Source of the DNA: Candidatus Omnitrophota bacterium
GTDB taxonomy: Bacteria > Omnitrophota > Gorgyraeia > 2-02-FULL-51-18
Length of the DNA: 10,682 nucleotides
NCBI GenBank assembly: GCA_023247955.1
Contig: JAHFFL010000017.1
Coordinates: forward strand, 652 to 11,333
Direction: 5' to 3'
Shown: positions 1 to 5,734 of the stretch, piece by piece
Numbering within the stretch: the first letter of the stretch is position 1
How the letters are laid out: the number at the start of each line of letters is the position of its first letter
Program-made: the position numbers and the translations under genes
Notes under the pieces: generated by a model
The model's input: the letters and a program-made list of their open reading frames with translations, nothing else
The model's database searches: none
Told to the model about the DNA's origin: nothing

Positions 1-166
1 TGGGATTGAGCCCCTCGTATTTTAAATGCACCGCTACGCCGAGCATCTCCGAAAGAGTTTTTGAAAAAATAAGCGGGGTGTTGCCTTCGCTCAGCGTCAC
101 TACCGGCGTCGCCGAATCCACGGGAAGAAATTCCCGGTAATGCTCGATGATACCGCGCCAGATCAC
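1..166 (-). CDS. thrC: Threonine synthase, N-terminal fragment (cut by window edge)
   Basis: Converts O-phosphohomoserine to threonine with pyridoxal phosphate, the last step of threonine synthesis in the cytoplasm. Only the first 55 residues are in the window. They read from a GTG start as VIWRGIIEHYREFLPV, then TPVVTLSEGNTPLIFSK, and end in HLKYEGLNP, just before where the PLP-binding SFKDRG motif would be expected. The WRGII..YR.FLPV and EGNTPL blocks are typical of the short bacterial threonine synthase group. The GTG overlaps the stop of hom by four bases (GTGA), so the two are probably translationally coupled and co-transcribed. No clear Shine-Dalgarno sequence precedes the GTG. The family call is firm from these motifs, but the active site lies outside the window. 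Confidence 0.88.
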   Translation of the reverse strand, partial: MIWRGIIEHYREFLPVDSATPVVTLSEGNTPLIFSKTLSEMLGVAVHLKYEGLNP

Positions 167-1464
167 TTTTCGACTCGCAGCACCACCGGTTTTTCGCTGA
201 CCTGCCTCATCGCGCGGATGATTCCCAGGGCCTTTCTCAAATCTTTTTCTCTCGCCTCGTAAGTCAGGATAATGACCGGCACCGATCGGGACTGATAGGA
301 CTCTTTTTGGTGAACGCTCAAAATGGAAATATCATGCCGCCCTAAAGTCCGCGCAATTTGGCCCAGGACACCCGGCTTGTCCTCCACCTGAAACCTCAAA
401 TAATATTTTGACTTCACATCGTCGATCGGCAATACCGGTAGCTGCGGAAAAAGCGGCTGAGCGGCGGGCCGGGATCCGCTTGAAATGTTCCGCGCGATAT
501 CCAAAATGTCGCTCACGACGGCACTGGCCGTCGGAAACATCCCCGCGCCCTGGCCGTAAAACAAAAGATCACCTGCCCGGTCGGCGCGCAAAAACACCGC
601 GTTATAAACGCCGCGTACGCTGGCGAGCGGGTGGTCCAAAGGAAGCATGGTCGGGTGCACACGAAGCTCGAGGCCCCTTTTCCACTTTTTTCCTATCGCC
701 AAAAGCTTGATCACATAGCCGAGCTCCTTGGCGTATTCGATATCGGCGCCTGAGAGCGAGCGGATCCCCTCGACGGATATTTTGCGCAGCGGGATCTCTG
801 AACGGAAAGCAAGCCGCGCCAAAATAGCCAGCTTGTGCGCGGAATCTGTCCCGTCAATGTCGAGCTTGGGATCCCTTTCGGCGTAGCCCTTGGCCTGCGC
901 CTCCGCCAGCGCCTTTTGAAACGAAAGCGATCCCCGCGACATCGCGGTCAAAATAAAATTGCAGGTGCCGTTGACGATCCCGAAGAAATGCGAAATGCGG
1001 TTGGAGGCCAGCCCCTCGGTCAACGCCTTGATGATCGGAATACCGCCGCAGACGCTCGCCTCGAGCCCAAGCCGCCGCGAAGCACGGAGAGATTCCCGGT
1101 ACACGGACAGGCCCTCCTCGGCGAGCAAGGCCTTGTTCGCGGTCACCACATGCTTCCCGCGGCGCAGCGCCGCACTGATCCATTCTTTTACGGGATGAAT
1201 TCCCCCGGCAAGCTCCACAAAAATATCGATAGAGGGATCTTCAATAAGCTCGCGCACTTGAGTCGTAAGAATACGCTGCGGCACGCGGATTTTTCGCTTT
1301 TTATGAAGCGAGCGCACGGCGATTTTTTTTACGACGAGGCGCAGGCCCGTTTTTCTTTCGATATCCCGGCACTCGGACGTCAAAATCTGATAGACCCCGG
1401 AACCGACAGTCCCCAGTCCCAAAAGTCCTATGTTTACCGCTCTCGACGGTTCTTTTCTTGGCAT
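163..1464 (-). CDS. hom: Homoserine dehydrogenase with C-terminal ACT domain
   Basis: Reduces aspartate semialdehyde to homoserine with NAD(P)H, the branch point to threonine and methionine. From the ATG chosen here it has 433 residues, the usual size of the monofunctional ACT-containing form. A Rossmann motif GLGTVGSG lies at residues 16-23. HVVTANK (K111), NGTCNF (165-170) and the block with E196, D207 and K211 correspond to the substrate and catalytic residues of the yeast enzyme (E208, D219, K223). Residues 354-433 form an ACT domain (VEDKPGVLGQIARTLG), known in relatives to bind threonine for feedback inhibition. An in-frame TTG lies one codon upstream, but the ATG has an AGGGG ribosome-binding site six bases before it. 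It overlaps thrC by four bases, which fits a threonine operon. The leader carries a TGATATATT promoter element. Confidence 0.97.
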   Translation of the reverse strand: MPRKEPSRAVNIGLLGLGTVGSGVYQILTSECRDIERKTGLRLVVKKIAVRSLHKKRKIRVPQRILTTQVRELIEDPSIDIFVELAGGIHPVKEWISAALRRGKHVVTANKALLAEEGLSVYRESLRASRRLGLEASVCGGIPIIKALTEGLASNRISHFFGIVNGTCNFILTAMSRGSLSFQKALAEAQAKGYAERDPKLDIDGTDSAHKLAILARLAFRSEIPLRKISVEGIRSLSGADIEYAKELGYVIKLLAIGKKWKRGLELRVHPTMLPLDHPLASVRGVYNAVFLRADRAGDLLFYGQGAGMFPTASAVVSDILDIARNISSGSRPAAQPLFPQLPVLPIDDVKSKYYLRFQVEDKPGVLGQIARTLGRHDISILSVHQKESYQSRSVPVIILTYEAREKDLRKALGIIRAMRQVSEKPVVLRVEK

Positions 1465-1508
1465 CAAAAACCCCTATCCTATGATAATGGCTTGGCTTAA
1501 GACCCTCT

Positions 1509-1517
1509 AATATATCA
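1509..1517 (-). promoter_or_regulatory. Possible extended -10 promoter element for hom-thrC
   Basis: On the minus strand this reads TGATATATT: an extended -10 (TGn) with a -10 hexamer matching TATAAT at five of six positions. No good -35 hexamer lies at the right spacing, only a T-run, so it would depend on the extended -10. It would give a leader of about 40 bases before the hom ATG. The same TGATATAYT core precedes gpsA and rpe in this window. This is inferred from sequence only. Confidence 0.4.
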
Positions 1518-1540
1518 TATTTTCTGCCACCAAAAAAATA

Positions 1541-1555
1541 TGTCGGGGTGAAAGG
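1541..1555 (-). repeat. Second, more diverged copy of the tRNA-Pro 3' end
   Basis: On the plus strand this reads TGTCGGGGTGAAAGG and differs at one position from 1565-1579 (TGTCGGGGTGAGAGG), which in turn matches the tRNA-Pro 3' end. On the minus strand it gives CACCCCGACATA followed by a run of seven T, so the bases just downstream of the tRNA are repeated too. It lies only about 10 bases beyond the first copy. It is a fragment and cannot form a tRNA. Confidence 0.7.
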
Positions 1556-1564
1556 TAAAAAACA

Positions 1565-1584
1565 TGTCGGGGTGAGAGGATTCG
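1565..1584 (-). repeat. Partial duplicate of the tRNA-Pro 3' end plus tail
   Basis: Nineteen bases at 1566-1584 are identical to 1709-1727, the 3' end of tRNA-Pro covering the acceptor strand CACCCCG, the 3' T-stem and part of the T-loop, plus the discriminator and following base. On the minus strand both copies continue into a T-run (six T here, seven after the tRNA). No anticodon arm is present, so this is not a functional tRNA. A duplicated tRNA 3' end is the usual footprint of site-specific integration, but no integrase gene lies between the copies. Confidence 0.8.
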
Positions 1585-1686
1585 CCGCCCTTCGTCCACC
1601 TTTGGTGGACTACGGGTCGGGCATTCGCGCCATCAATTGCTCCTAGCCGTCGCAATTGATAAACTTGGCGCTCTCTTCGAATCCTC
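1576..1686 (-). repeat. Structured inverted-repeat element beside tRNA-Pro
   Basis: GAGGATTCG at 1576-1584 is the exact inverse of CGAATCCTC at 1678-1686, closing a segment of about 110 bases. Inside it are two more perfect hairpins: GTCCACC/GGTGGAC (1594-1600 with 1604-1610, three-base loop) and ATCAATTGC/GCAATTGAT (1632-1640 with 1652-1660, 11-base loop). The second is extended by GCGCC/GGCGC (1627-1631 with 1667-1671) after a one-sided bulge. Together they can fold as a three-way junction in DNA or RNA. The outer arms are made of tRNA T-arm sequence. No convincing reading frame is present. It may be a miniature mobile element or a dispersed tRNA-associated repeat; its function is unknown. 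Confidence 0.65.
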
Positions 1687-1709
1687 CGGCCTCGGTTTAA
1701 AAAAATACG

Positions 1710-1785
1710 TCGGGGTGAGAGGATTCGAACCTCCGATCTCTACCACCCCAAGGTAGCGCCTTAGACCAAGCTGGGCCACACCCCG
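1710..1785 (-). tRNA. tRNA-Pro, anticodon GGG
   Basis: A full 76-base cloverleaf can be drawn. The acceptor stem CGGGGTG pairs perfectly with CACCCCG; the D-arm is GCCC...AGGC with GG in its loop; the anticodon stem CTACC/GGTAG is perfect around the loop TTGGGGT, giving anticodon GGG; the variable loop has five bases; and the T-arm GGAGG/CCTCT carries the loop TTCGAAT. The C1-G72 pair with A73 is characteristic of bacterial proline tRNAs. CCA is not encoded, so it must be added after transcription. The 5' end lies 13 bases after the gpsA stop codon with no room for a separate promoter, which suggests co-transcription with gpsA and processing from the message. A run of seven T starts within five bases of the 3' end and may help terminate. 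It decodes CCC and CCU codons. Confidence 0.96.
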
Positions 1786-1798
1786 AATATTTTTTATC

Positions 1799-2791
1799 TC
1801 AATCGAGTTCGTGATGAAATCCGCGTTTCATCAGCGCATCGACAGCCGCGCGAGGGTCACGGCCGCGAAAAAGGATCCCGTACACGGCCTCCGTGATTGG
1901 CATCCGCACCCGGCACCGCCTCGCGAGCTTGTACGCCGAGCGGCAGGTGTCCACGCCCTCGACGACCATCTCGGTACTTTTAAGAATATCCTTGAGCTTT
2001 TTCCCCTTGCCAATTTCTTCACCGAGCCAGCGGTTGCGGCTATGGGGGCTAAGACAGGTCGTCGCCAGATCTCCCAAACCGCTGAGTCCCATAAACGTTT
2101 CACGCTTGGCGCCTTTCGCCTTACCAAGCCGCGCCATTTCGGCTACTCCGCGGGCAAACAGCGCGGCGCGCGTGTTTGATCCCGAGCCTAGTCCTTCCAC
2201 AATGCCGGCCGAGATCGCAATGACGTTTTTAATCGCCCCGCCGAGCTCGACACCCAACACATCATCGCTTTCATAAAGACTAAAATAGGGCGTTGTGAAA
2301 ATCTCGCGCACTTGCCGGCGAAGCTTTTCATTTTTTGAGGCGACAGACACCGCGGCTGGCATTTTAAGGGCCACCTCGCGGGCGATCGTGGGGCCTGAAA
2401 GCACGCAAAACGGCACCGCCCCGAGCTCTTCCCTCACCACCTCCGACGGAACACACAGTGTGCCGGTCTCAATCCCTTTGGCCACGCTCACAAAACTTTT
2501 TCCCTCCAAGTCGTTTCTGCCGATTTTACGTGCCACCCCCCTCACATACTGGGACGGAGCGGCGAGCACAATCAAATCGGCGCGGTGGACCACACGGCGC
2601 AGGTCGGAATCAAGGATGACGCTTTCGGGAATTTTAAAACCGGGGAGAAATTTGGGGTTTTTCCTCTTTTTGCGGACCTCCTCCACATAGGCGGGAAAGA
2701 CCCCCCACAGGACAGGGCGAAGGCCCTTGCCGGACAAAAGCAGCGCGAGCGTGGTTCCCCAGCCGCCGTCGCCCAAAATCGCAATTTTCAT
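1799..2791 (-). CDS. gpsA: Glycerol-3-phosphate dehydrogenase [NAD(P)+]
   Basis: Reduces dihydroxyacetone phosphate to sn-glycerol-3-phosphate, the backbone for phospholipids, in the cytoplasm. It has 330 residues, full length for bacterial GpsA. The N-terminal Rossmann domain opens with ILGDGGWGTTLALLL (residues 5-19). SVAKGIE (K105), SGPT (132-135), the GAIKN block with the probable catalytic lysine K188, GLSGLGDLATTC (235-246) and SRNR (251-254) are all present. The C-terminal half is the helical substrate domain. The ATG has no Shine-Dalgarno sequence, and a strong promoter ends six bases upstream, which points to a leaderless or almost leaderless message. tRNA-Pro follows 13 bases after the stop. 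Its product feeds PlsY and PgsA, which are encoded about 2 kb away in another unit. Confidence 0.97.
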   Translation of the reverse strand: MKIAILGDGGWGTTLALLLSGKGLRPVLWGVFPAYVEEVRKKRKNPKFLPGFKIPESVILDSDLRRVVHRADLIVLAAPSQYVRGVARKIGRNDLEGKSFVSVAKGIETGTLCVPSEVVREELGAVPFCVLSGPTIAREVALKMPAAVSVASKNEKLRRQVREIFTTPYFSLYESDDVLGVELGGAIKNVIAISAGIVEGLGSGSNTRAALFARGVAEMARLGKAKGAKRETFMGLSGLGDLATTCLSPHSRNRWLGEEIGKGKKLKDILKSTEMVVEGVDTCRSAYKLARRCRVRMPITEAVYGILFRGRDPRAAVDALMKRGFHHELD

Positions 2792-2797
2792 GGCTTG

Positions 2798-2826
2798 AGT
2801 ATATCAAAGCGCTGTTTCATTATCAA
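2798..2826 (-). promoter_or_regulatory. Sigma70-type promoter of gpsA
   Basis: On the minus strand TTGATA (2826-2821), a 17-base spacer and TATACT (2803-2798) each match the sigma70 hexamers at five of six positions with ideal spacing. TG lies one base before the -10, making it an extended -10. Only six bases separate the -10 from the gpsA ATG, so transcription would start about at the ATG. A short palindrome, TCAAA-ACG-TTTGA (2823-2835), overlaps the -35 and could be an operator, but it is short enough to be chance. Confidence 0.75.
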
Positions 2827-2853
2827 AACGTTTGAAATAAAACAAGCGGAGGA

Positions 2854-3240
2854 TTAGGCGGCTTTTTTGATAGGAAATTGCCCGGAAAGCAAGTCAAACT
2901 TAATCGAGTGCATGAAGACGATCGCGAAGAGGTGCAGGTTCTGCACGACATAAAAACTTCCGATCACCCGGTAAATCATCTGGCCGGCTCCGGTGTCCTT
3001 GTCGAATATTTTTTTGATCGAGACATGCCGGGATTTCTTCTGCAGCGTCGAGTTCTGGGAGTCGGTCCATGCCTTCAGTGTTTCAAGGTCCTTGAACACG
3101 CTGTTTTGCTCCGAGACGTAATAAGAATACTTTTTCTCGGCGCGAGCGACAAAACCGTCTTGGTTGATCACCTCCACGATCGAGAGGTTTTTCCGGTGGT
3201 GGTTTTCGGCCGTTATGGTTTTAATGCAAATGTCTCTCAT
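2854..3240 (-). CDS. Conserved-looking hypothetical protein coupled to HD-GYP gene
   Basis: A 128-residue protein that I cannot assign to a family. No signal peptide, confident membrane helix or cysteine-rich motif is visible. Alternating hydrophobic stretches (LSIVEVI near the N-terminus, VIGSFYVVQNLHLFAIVF near the C-terminus) suggest a mixed alpha/beta fold. The middle is basic and polar (QKKSRHVSIKKIFDKD). The frame looks genuine: codons favour GTG, ATC, CTG and GTC as in neighbouring genes, and its ATG overlaps the HD-GYP stop as ATGA, so it is probably translationally coupled. An overlapping plus-strand frame of similar length looks like a shadow. Its link to a cyclic-di-GMP-type enzyme hints at a signalling or regulatory role, but that is inference from position only. 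Confidence 0.75.
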   Translation of the reverse strand: MRDICIKTITAENHHRKNLSIVEVINQDGFVARAEKKYSYYVSEQNSVFKDLETLKAWTDSQNSTLQKKSRHVSIKKIFDKDTGAGQMIYRVIGSFYVVQNLHLFAIVFMHSIKFDLLSGQFPIKKAA

Positions 3241-3833
3241 GCCGCCAACAGGCCTCCAAAATCATGGGCTGCCCAGCCGCTTTCCTCCAGCAGACAGAGG
3301 AACACTCTCACCACCTGCGGATCAAATTGACTGCCCGAGCACCGCTTGAATTCTTTGACCACCTCGGGTAGCGGAAGCGCTTTGCGGTACGGTCTGTCCG
3401 AGGTCATCGCGTCAAACGCGTCGGCGATGGAAATAATCCTAACCTCAAGTGGAAGCCGGTGTTTCTTGAGCCGTTGGGGATACCCCGTCCCGTCAACTCT
3501 TTCGTGATGGCTCAAAATAATCGGTATTCCCTTGCGTATAAACGCGAGGTCGCTTAAAATTTGCGCGCCGTAAACTGGATGGCGCTCAATCTCTGCCCTT
3601 TCTTGCGGTGTCAGTTTGCTCGGTTTCAATAAAATCCGATCACTTACCCCTATCTTTCCTACATCGTGAAGACGGGCACACACCCTTAAAAGTTCAATTT
3701 TTTTCCTGTCCAAGCCCATGGACACGGCGATCCATCCCGCATAACGGCTCACCCGCTCCGAATGACCGCGGGTACAAGGGTCGCGGGCTTCAATCGCGTA
3801 AGCCAGGGCGTTAATCGTCGCGGCGTTTGCCAT
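3237..3833 (-). CDS. Stand-alone HD-GYP domain protein (probable cyclic dinucleotide phosphodiesterase)
   Basis: HD-GYP proteins are metal-dependent phosphodiesterases that hydrolyse cyclic-di-GMP, in some lineages other cyclic dinucleotides. From the ATG chosen here it has 198 residues, nearly all one HD-GYP domain: RDPCTRGHSERV (H24), LHDVGKIGV (H56-D57), ERHP (H85), SHHERVDGTGYP (H109, H110, GYP 117-119) and IADAFDAMTSDRPYR. All expected metal-ligand motifs are intact, so it should be catalytic. There is no receiver, PAS or GAF domain; the AT-rich upstream sequence rules out a longer fusion. A GTG at 3896 would add 21 residues, but it lies within a hairpin and has only a G-rich stretch before it, whereas the ATG at 3833 has GGGGAGAGG six bases upstream. 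The gene overlaps the next one by four bases (ATGA). Confidence 0.93.
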   Translation of the reverse strand: MANAATINALAYAIEARDPCTRGHSERVSRYAGWIAVSMGLDRKKIELLRVCARLHDVGKIGVSDRILLKPSKLTPQERAEIERHPVYGAQILSDLAFIRKGIPIILSHHERVDGTGYPQRLKKHRLPLEVRIISIADAFDAMTSDRPYRKALPLPEVVKEFKRCSGSQFDPQVVRVFLCLLEESGWAAHDFGGLLAA

Positions 3834-3851
3834 TTTCAACCTCTCCCCCCA

Positions 3852-3895
3852 TTGCAACCTTTCCTTGCAAACTCTAAATAATTTAGAGAGTTGCA
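3852..3895 (-). promoter_or_regulatory. Hairpin-rich leader of the HD-GYP gene
   Basis: CTCTAAA (3872-3878) and TTTAGAG (3882-3888) form a perfect 7-bp hairpin with a three-base loop. It is flanked by TTGCAA (3865-3870) and TTGCA (3891-3895), which can extend the stem. A second TTGCAA at 3852-3857 can compete for the same partners. The structure lies between the promoter and the GGGGAGAGG ribosome-binding site. It could be a regulatory or stabilising 5' structure; no known riboswitch class is recognised. Confidence 0.45.
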
Positions 3896-3963
3896 CGAGG
3901 CCCCCTTTTTATATCAGATATTAAAGCTTTTAAATAAGCTGTCTAAAAAAACCGGCCTTAACA

Positions 3964-3992
3964 AAAGTATACACTCTTATTAAGTTCCTTTC
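3964..3992 (-). promoter_or_regulatory. Sigma70-type promoter for the HD-GYP operon
   Basis: In the AT-rich gap after plsY the minus strand reads TTGAAA, a 17-base spacer, then TATACT. Each hexamer matches the sigma70 consensus at five of six positions. Transcription would start near 3957 and give a leader of roughly 120 bases before the ATG at 3833. A GGCCGG followed by seven T just downstream of the predicted start may affect early transcription. Confidence 0.65.
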
Positions 3993-4021
3993 AAGAAAAT
4001 ACTAAATATTTTATCTACTAA

Positions 4022-4618
4022 CTACAGCTTTCTCTCTACCCCTAGATAGAGACGTTTCAAGTTCTCACGATGGGTCCAAAGGACCAGCAAAAATAAAATT
4101 CCAAAAACCGATACCGTTGAATATTCTTTCTTAAAGAAAAAAGAGAGCGGCGCCAAAGAAACGATCGCTCCCAAAGACGCCAGCGAAACGGTGCGTGTGA
4201 GCCAAAAAATAAGTCCCCAAATGGCCAAACTCAGGGCCCAAAGCCCTGGAGAAAACGCCAATAACACGCCAGCCCCTGTCGCCACTCCCTTGCCTCCTTT
4301 GAAGCCCAAAAACGGCGTGAAAATATGCCCCAACATTGCGGCTATCCCCACCCCCAACGCCGCCGTTTCGGCACCAGTTCCTGAAGGGCCCTTCTGCGCG
4401 TTTAAGAAAAGAAATACAGGCAACCACCCCTTCATGAAATCCAGCGCAAACACCAAGAGGCCGGGTCCTTTTCCCAGCACGCGAAACGCATTGGTGGCTC
4501 CCACATTGCCGCTGCCCTGCGTACGAATATCCACTCCTTTGAGCCGTTTGGCGAACCAGTAAGCCGTAGGCAGAGACCCCAGGGCAAAAGCAAAAAACCA
4601 AAACACTGCAATTCTCAC
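4022..4618 (-). CDS. plsY: Acyl-phosphate:glycerol-3-phosphate acyltransferase PlsY
   Basis: Integral inner-membrane enzyme that transfers an acyl group from acyl-phosphate to the sn-1 position of glycerol-3-phosphate, giving lysophosphatidic acid, the first membrane step of phospholipid synthesis. It has 198 residues, the usual length. The three conserved loops are visible: GSLPTAYW at the N-terminus with GSGNVGATN (35-43), DFMKG (60-64), and LGHIFTPFLGFKGGKGVAT (96-114), which holds the substrate-binding glycines and lysines. Hydrophobic stretches between them agree with the multi-span topology of the family. The GTG start overlaps the pgsA stop as GTGA, implying coupling. It is the last gene of the six-gene run, and its substrate is made by GpsA, also in this window. 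Confidence 0.96.
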   Translation of the reverse strand: MRIAVFWFFAFALGSLPTAYWFAKRLKGVDIRTQGSGNVGATNAFRVLGKGPGLLVFALDFMKGWLPVFLFLNAQKGPSGTGAETAALGVGIAAMLGHIFTPFLGFKGGKGVATGAGVLLAFSPGLWALSLAIWGLIFWLTRTVSLASLGAIVSLAPLSFFFKKEYSTVSVFGILFLLVLWTHRENLKRLYLGVERKL

Positions 4619-5163
4619 TTGAGCATCCCTTCTCCCCTGCGAATATAAAGAACGCCGGAGACCACCGTCAGCACTACTGTCACAACAAAAAAAACGTGCC
4701 GCAGGGACTCGGGGGCCATCACGAGCGCCAGAAACAGCGTCAGCATCTGGACCACTGTCGTGAGTTTTCCTATCATCAGCGGCTGGGCCTTCAGACGGCC
4801 GCTCATGATAAAAATGACCATGGACCCCATCAGGATGATCACGTCGCGCGTGATCACTGAGACGGTCACCCAGGCCGGAATGCGCATTGGCTCCGGCAAA
4901 TGGCTCATGAAAGAAAGCGAGACAAACGCGCTGAGAATCAAAAGCTTGTCTGCTATCGGATCAATGTAACTCCCGAGCTGCGTCTTCTGGTTGAAACGGC
5001 GCGCGACATAGCCGTCCACCGCGTCCGTGGCGCAGGCTAGAATAAAGAACCCCACGCTGAGTAAATGAAAAAAACCGTTTTGGACAGGATGATAAATCAG
5101 GCAGAGTACGAATACGGGAATCAGAAGCACCCTTAAGATACTGAGGTTATTGGCGAGATTCAC
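4615..5163 (-). CDS. pgsA: CDP-diacylglycerol-glycerol-3-phosphate 3-phosphatidyltransferase
   Basis: Makes phosphatidylglycerophosphate from CDP-diacylglycerol and glycerol-3-phosphate at the membrane, the committed step to phosphatidylglycerol. It has 182 residues with several membrane segments. The CDP-alcohol phosphatidyltransferase signature is complete: D47, D50-G51, A54-R55, G64, D68 and D72 within DAVDGYVARRFNQ and GSYIDPIADK. The N-terminal NLSILRVLLIPVF is typical of PgsA rather than the serine or inositol enzymes. The start is GTG, with AAGGGGG eight bases upstream and no in-frame ATG nearby. It begins 13 bases after lepB and overlaps plsY by four bases. Closely related family members use other alcohols, but length and N-terminus favour PgsA. 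Confidence 0.94.
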   Translation of the reverse strand: MNLANNLSILRVLLIPVFVLCLIYHPVQNGFFHLLSVGFFILACATDAVDGYVARRFNQKTQLGSYIDPIADKLLILSAFVSLSFMSHLPEPMRIPAWVTVSVITRDVIILMGSMVIFIMSGRLKAQPLMIGKLTTVVQMLTLFLALVMAPESLRHVFFVVTVVLTVVSGVLYIRRGEGMLK

Positions 5164-5176
5164 CGATGAAACCCCC

Positions 5177-5734
5177 TTATTTAAGCCGGCCTATTTTTGT
5201 CGGCGGCCACCAACGAAAAACGGCCTTGCCGACCAAGTTCTTCTTGGGCACAAAACCCCAGAAACGACTGTCGGTGGAGTTGGCGCTGTTGTCCCCCAAG
5301 ACGTAATAGGAGTCCGCAGGCACCTTGATCTTTTCATAAGGCCCGCCGAACGGATCGTGATTGTAATAGTAAAACTTCGCGAAGGTGTTTGGGTCGTCCA
5401 GCGACCTGCCATCCACAAGAATCTTGCCGTCTTTGATCTCGACGGTCTCTCCGGAAAAAGCGACCAGCCGCTTGATGAAATCTTTTTTGAGGTCCTGCGG
5501 ATATTTAAATACCACGATGTCTCCCCGCTCGGGGCTATGGAAACGGTAGATGAATTTATTCACAAACAGCTTGTCGCCTTCCACCAGCGTCGGACGCATT
5601 GACCCCGAAGGGATTTTAAACGCCTGGACAAAATAGTGGCGGATAAAAAGCGTGAGCGCGAGCGCCACAAGAATGGACCATGCCCACTCTTTCGCCTCGC
5701 GGATCAACACCTCTCTGGTCAGGGATATCTTCAT
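5177..5734 (-). CDS. lepB: Signal peptidase I
   Basis: Membrane serine protease that removes signal peptides from exported proteins on the outer face of the cytoplasmic membrane. It has 185 residues with one N-terminal anchor (about residues 17-39, [15 protein letters not shown]). The catalytic serine is S45 in [10 protein letters not shown] and the general-base lysine is K88 in [11 protein letters not shown]. Box [17 protein letters not shown], lies at 145-160. This is the compact single-anchor form; the two-anchor E. coli protein is considerably longer. The ATG overlaps the lepA stop as ATGA, the classic lepA-lepB neighbourhood, so translation is probably coupled. Confidence 0.96.
   Translation of the reverse strand: MKISLTREVLIREAKEWAWSILVALALTLFIRHYFVQAFKIPSGSMRPTLVEGDKLFVNKFIYRFHSPERGDIVVFKYPQDLKKDFIKRLVAFSGETVEIKDGKILVDGRSLDDPNTFAKFYYYNHDPFGGPYEKIKVPADSYYVLGDNSANSTDSRFWGFVPKKNLVGKAVFRWWPPTKIGRLK

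Noticed and set aside
835..1500. A 221-codon open frame on the plus strand
   Set aside because: It lies opposite hom, whose motifs are unmistakable; it is a shadow frame produced by GC-rich codons.
1541..1584. Additional tRNA genes
   Set aside because: Only the 3' acceptor and T-arm portions are repeated; no anticodon or D-arm can be found for either copy.
1576..1686. Integron attC site
   Set aside because: The size and palindromic form are similar, but I see no RYYYAAC/GTTRRRY core pair, no integrase and no cassette gene.
1541..1730. CRISPR array from the repeated tRNA-end units
   Set aside because: The units are unevenly spaced (about 25 and 145 bases), they are parts of a tRNA, and there are no cas genes.
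2878..3330. A 150-codon open frame on the plus strand opposite the unknown gene and the HD-GYP end
   Set aside because: It starts at a TTG, spans two minus-strand genes including a certain HD-GYP C-terminus, and its product shows no family motif. The minus-strand gene fits the operon by its ATGA overlap.
3834..3896. GTG start for a 219-residue HD-GYP protein
   Set aside because: The GTG lies at the base of a hairpin and has only a G-rich stretch upstream, while the ATG at 3833 has a strong, well-spaced ribosome-binding site. The extra 21 residues show no conserved feature. It remains possible.
4000..4017. AAAATA/TATTTT hairpin in the gap after plsY as a terminator
   Set aside because: The stem is six A-T pairs only and lacks a following T-run; in such AT-rich DNA it is expected by chance.
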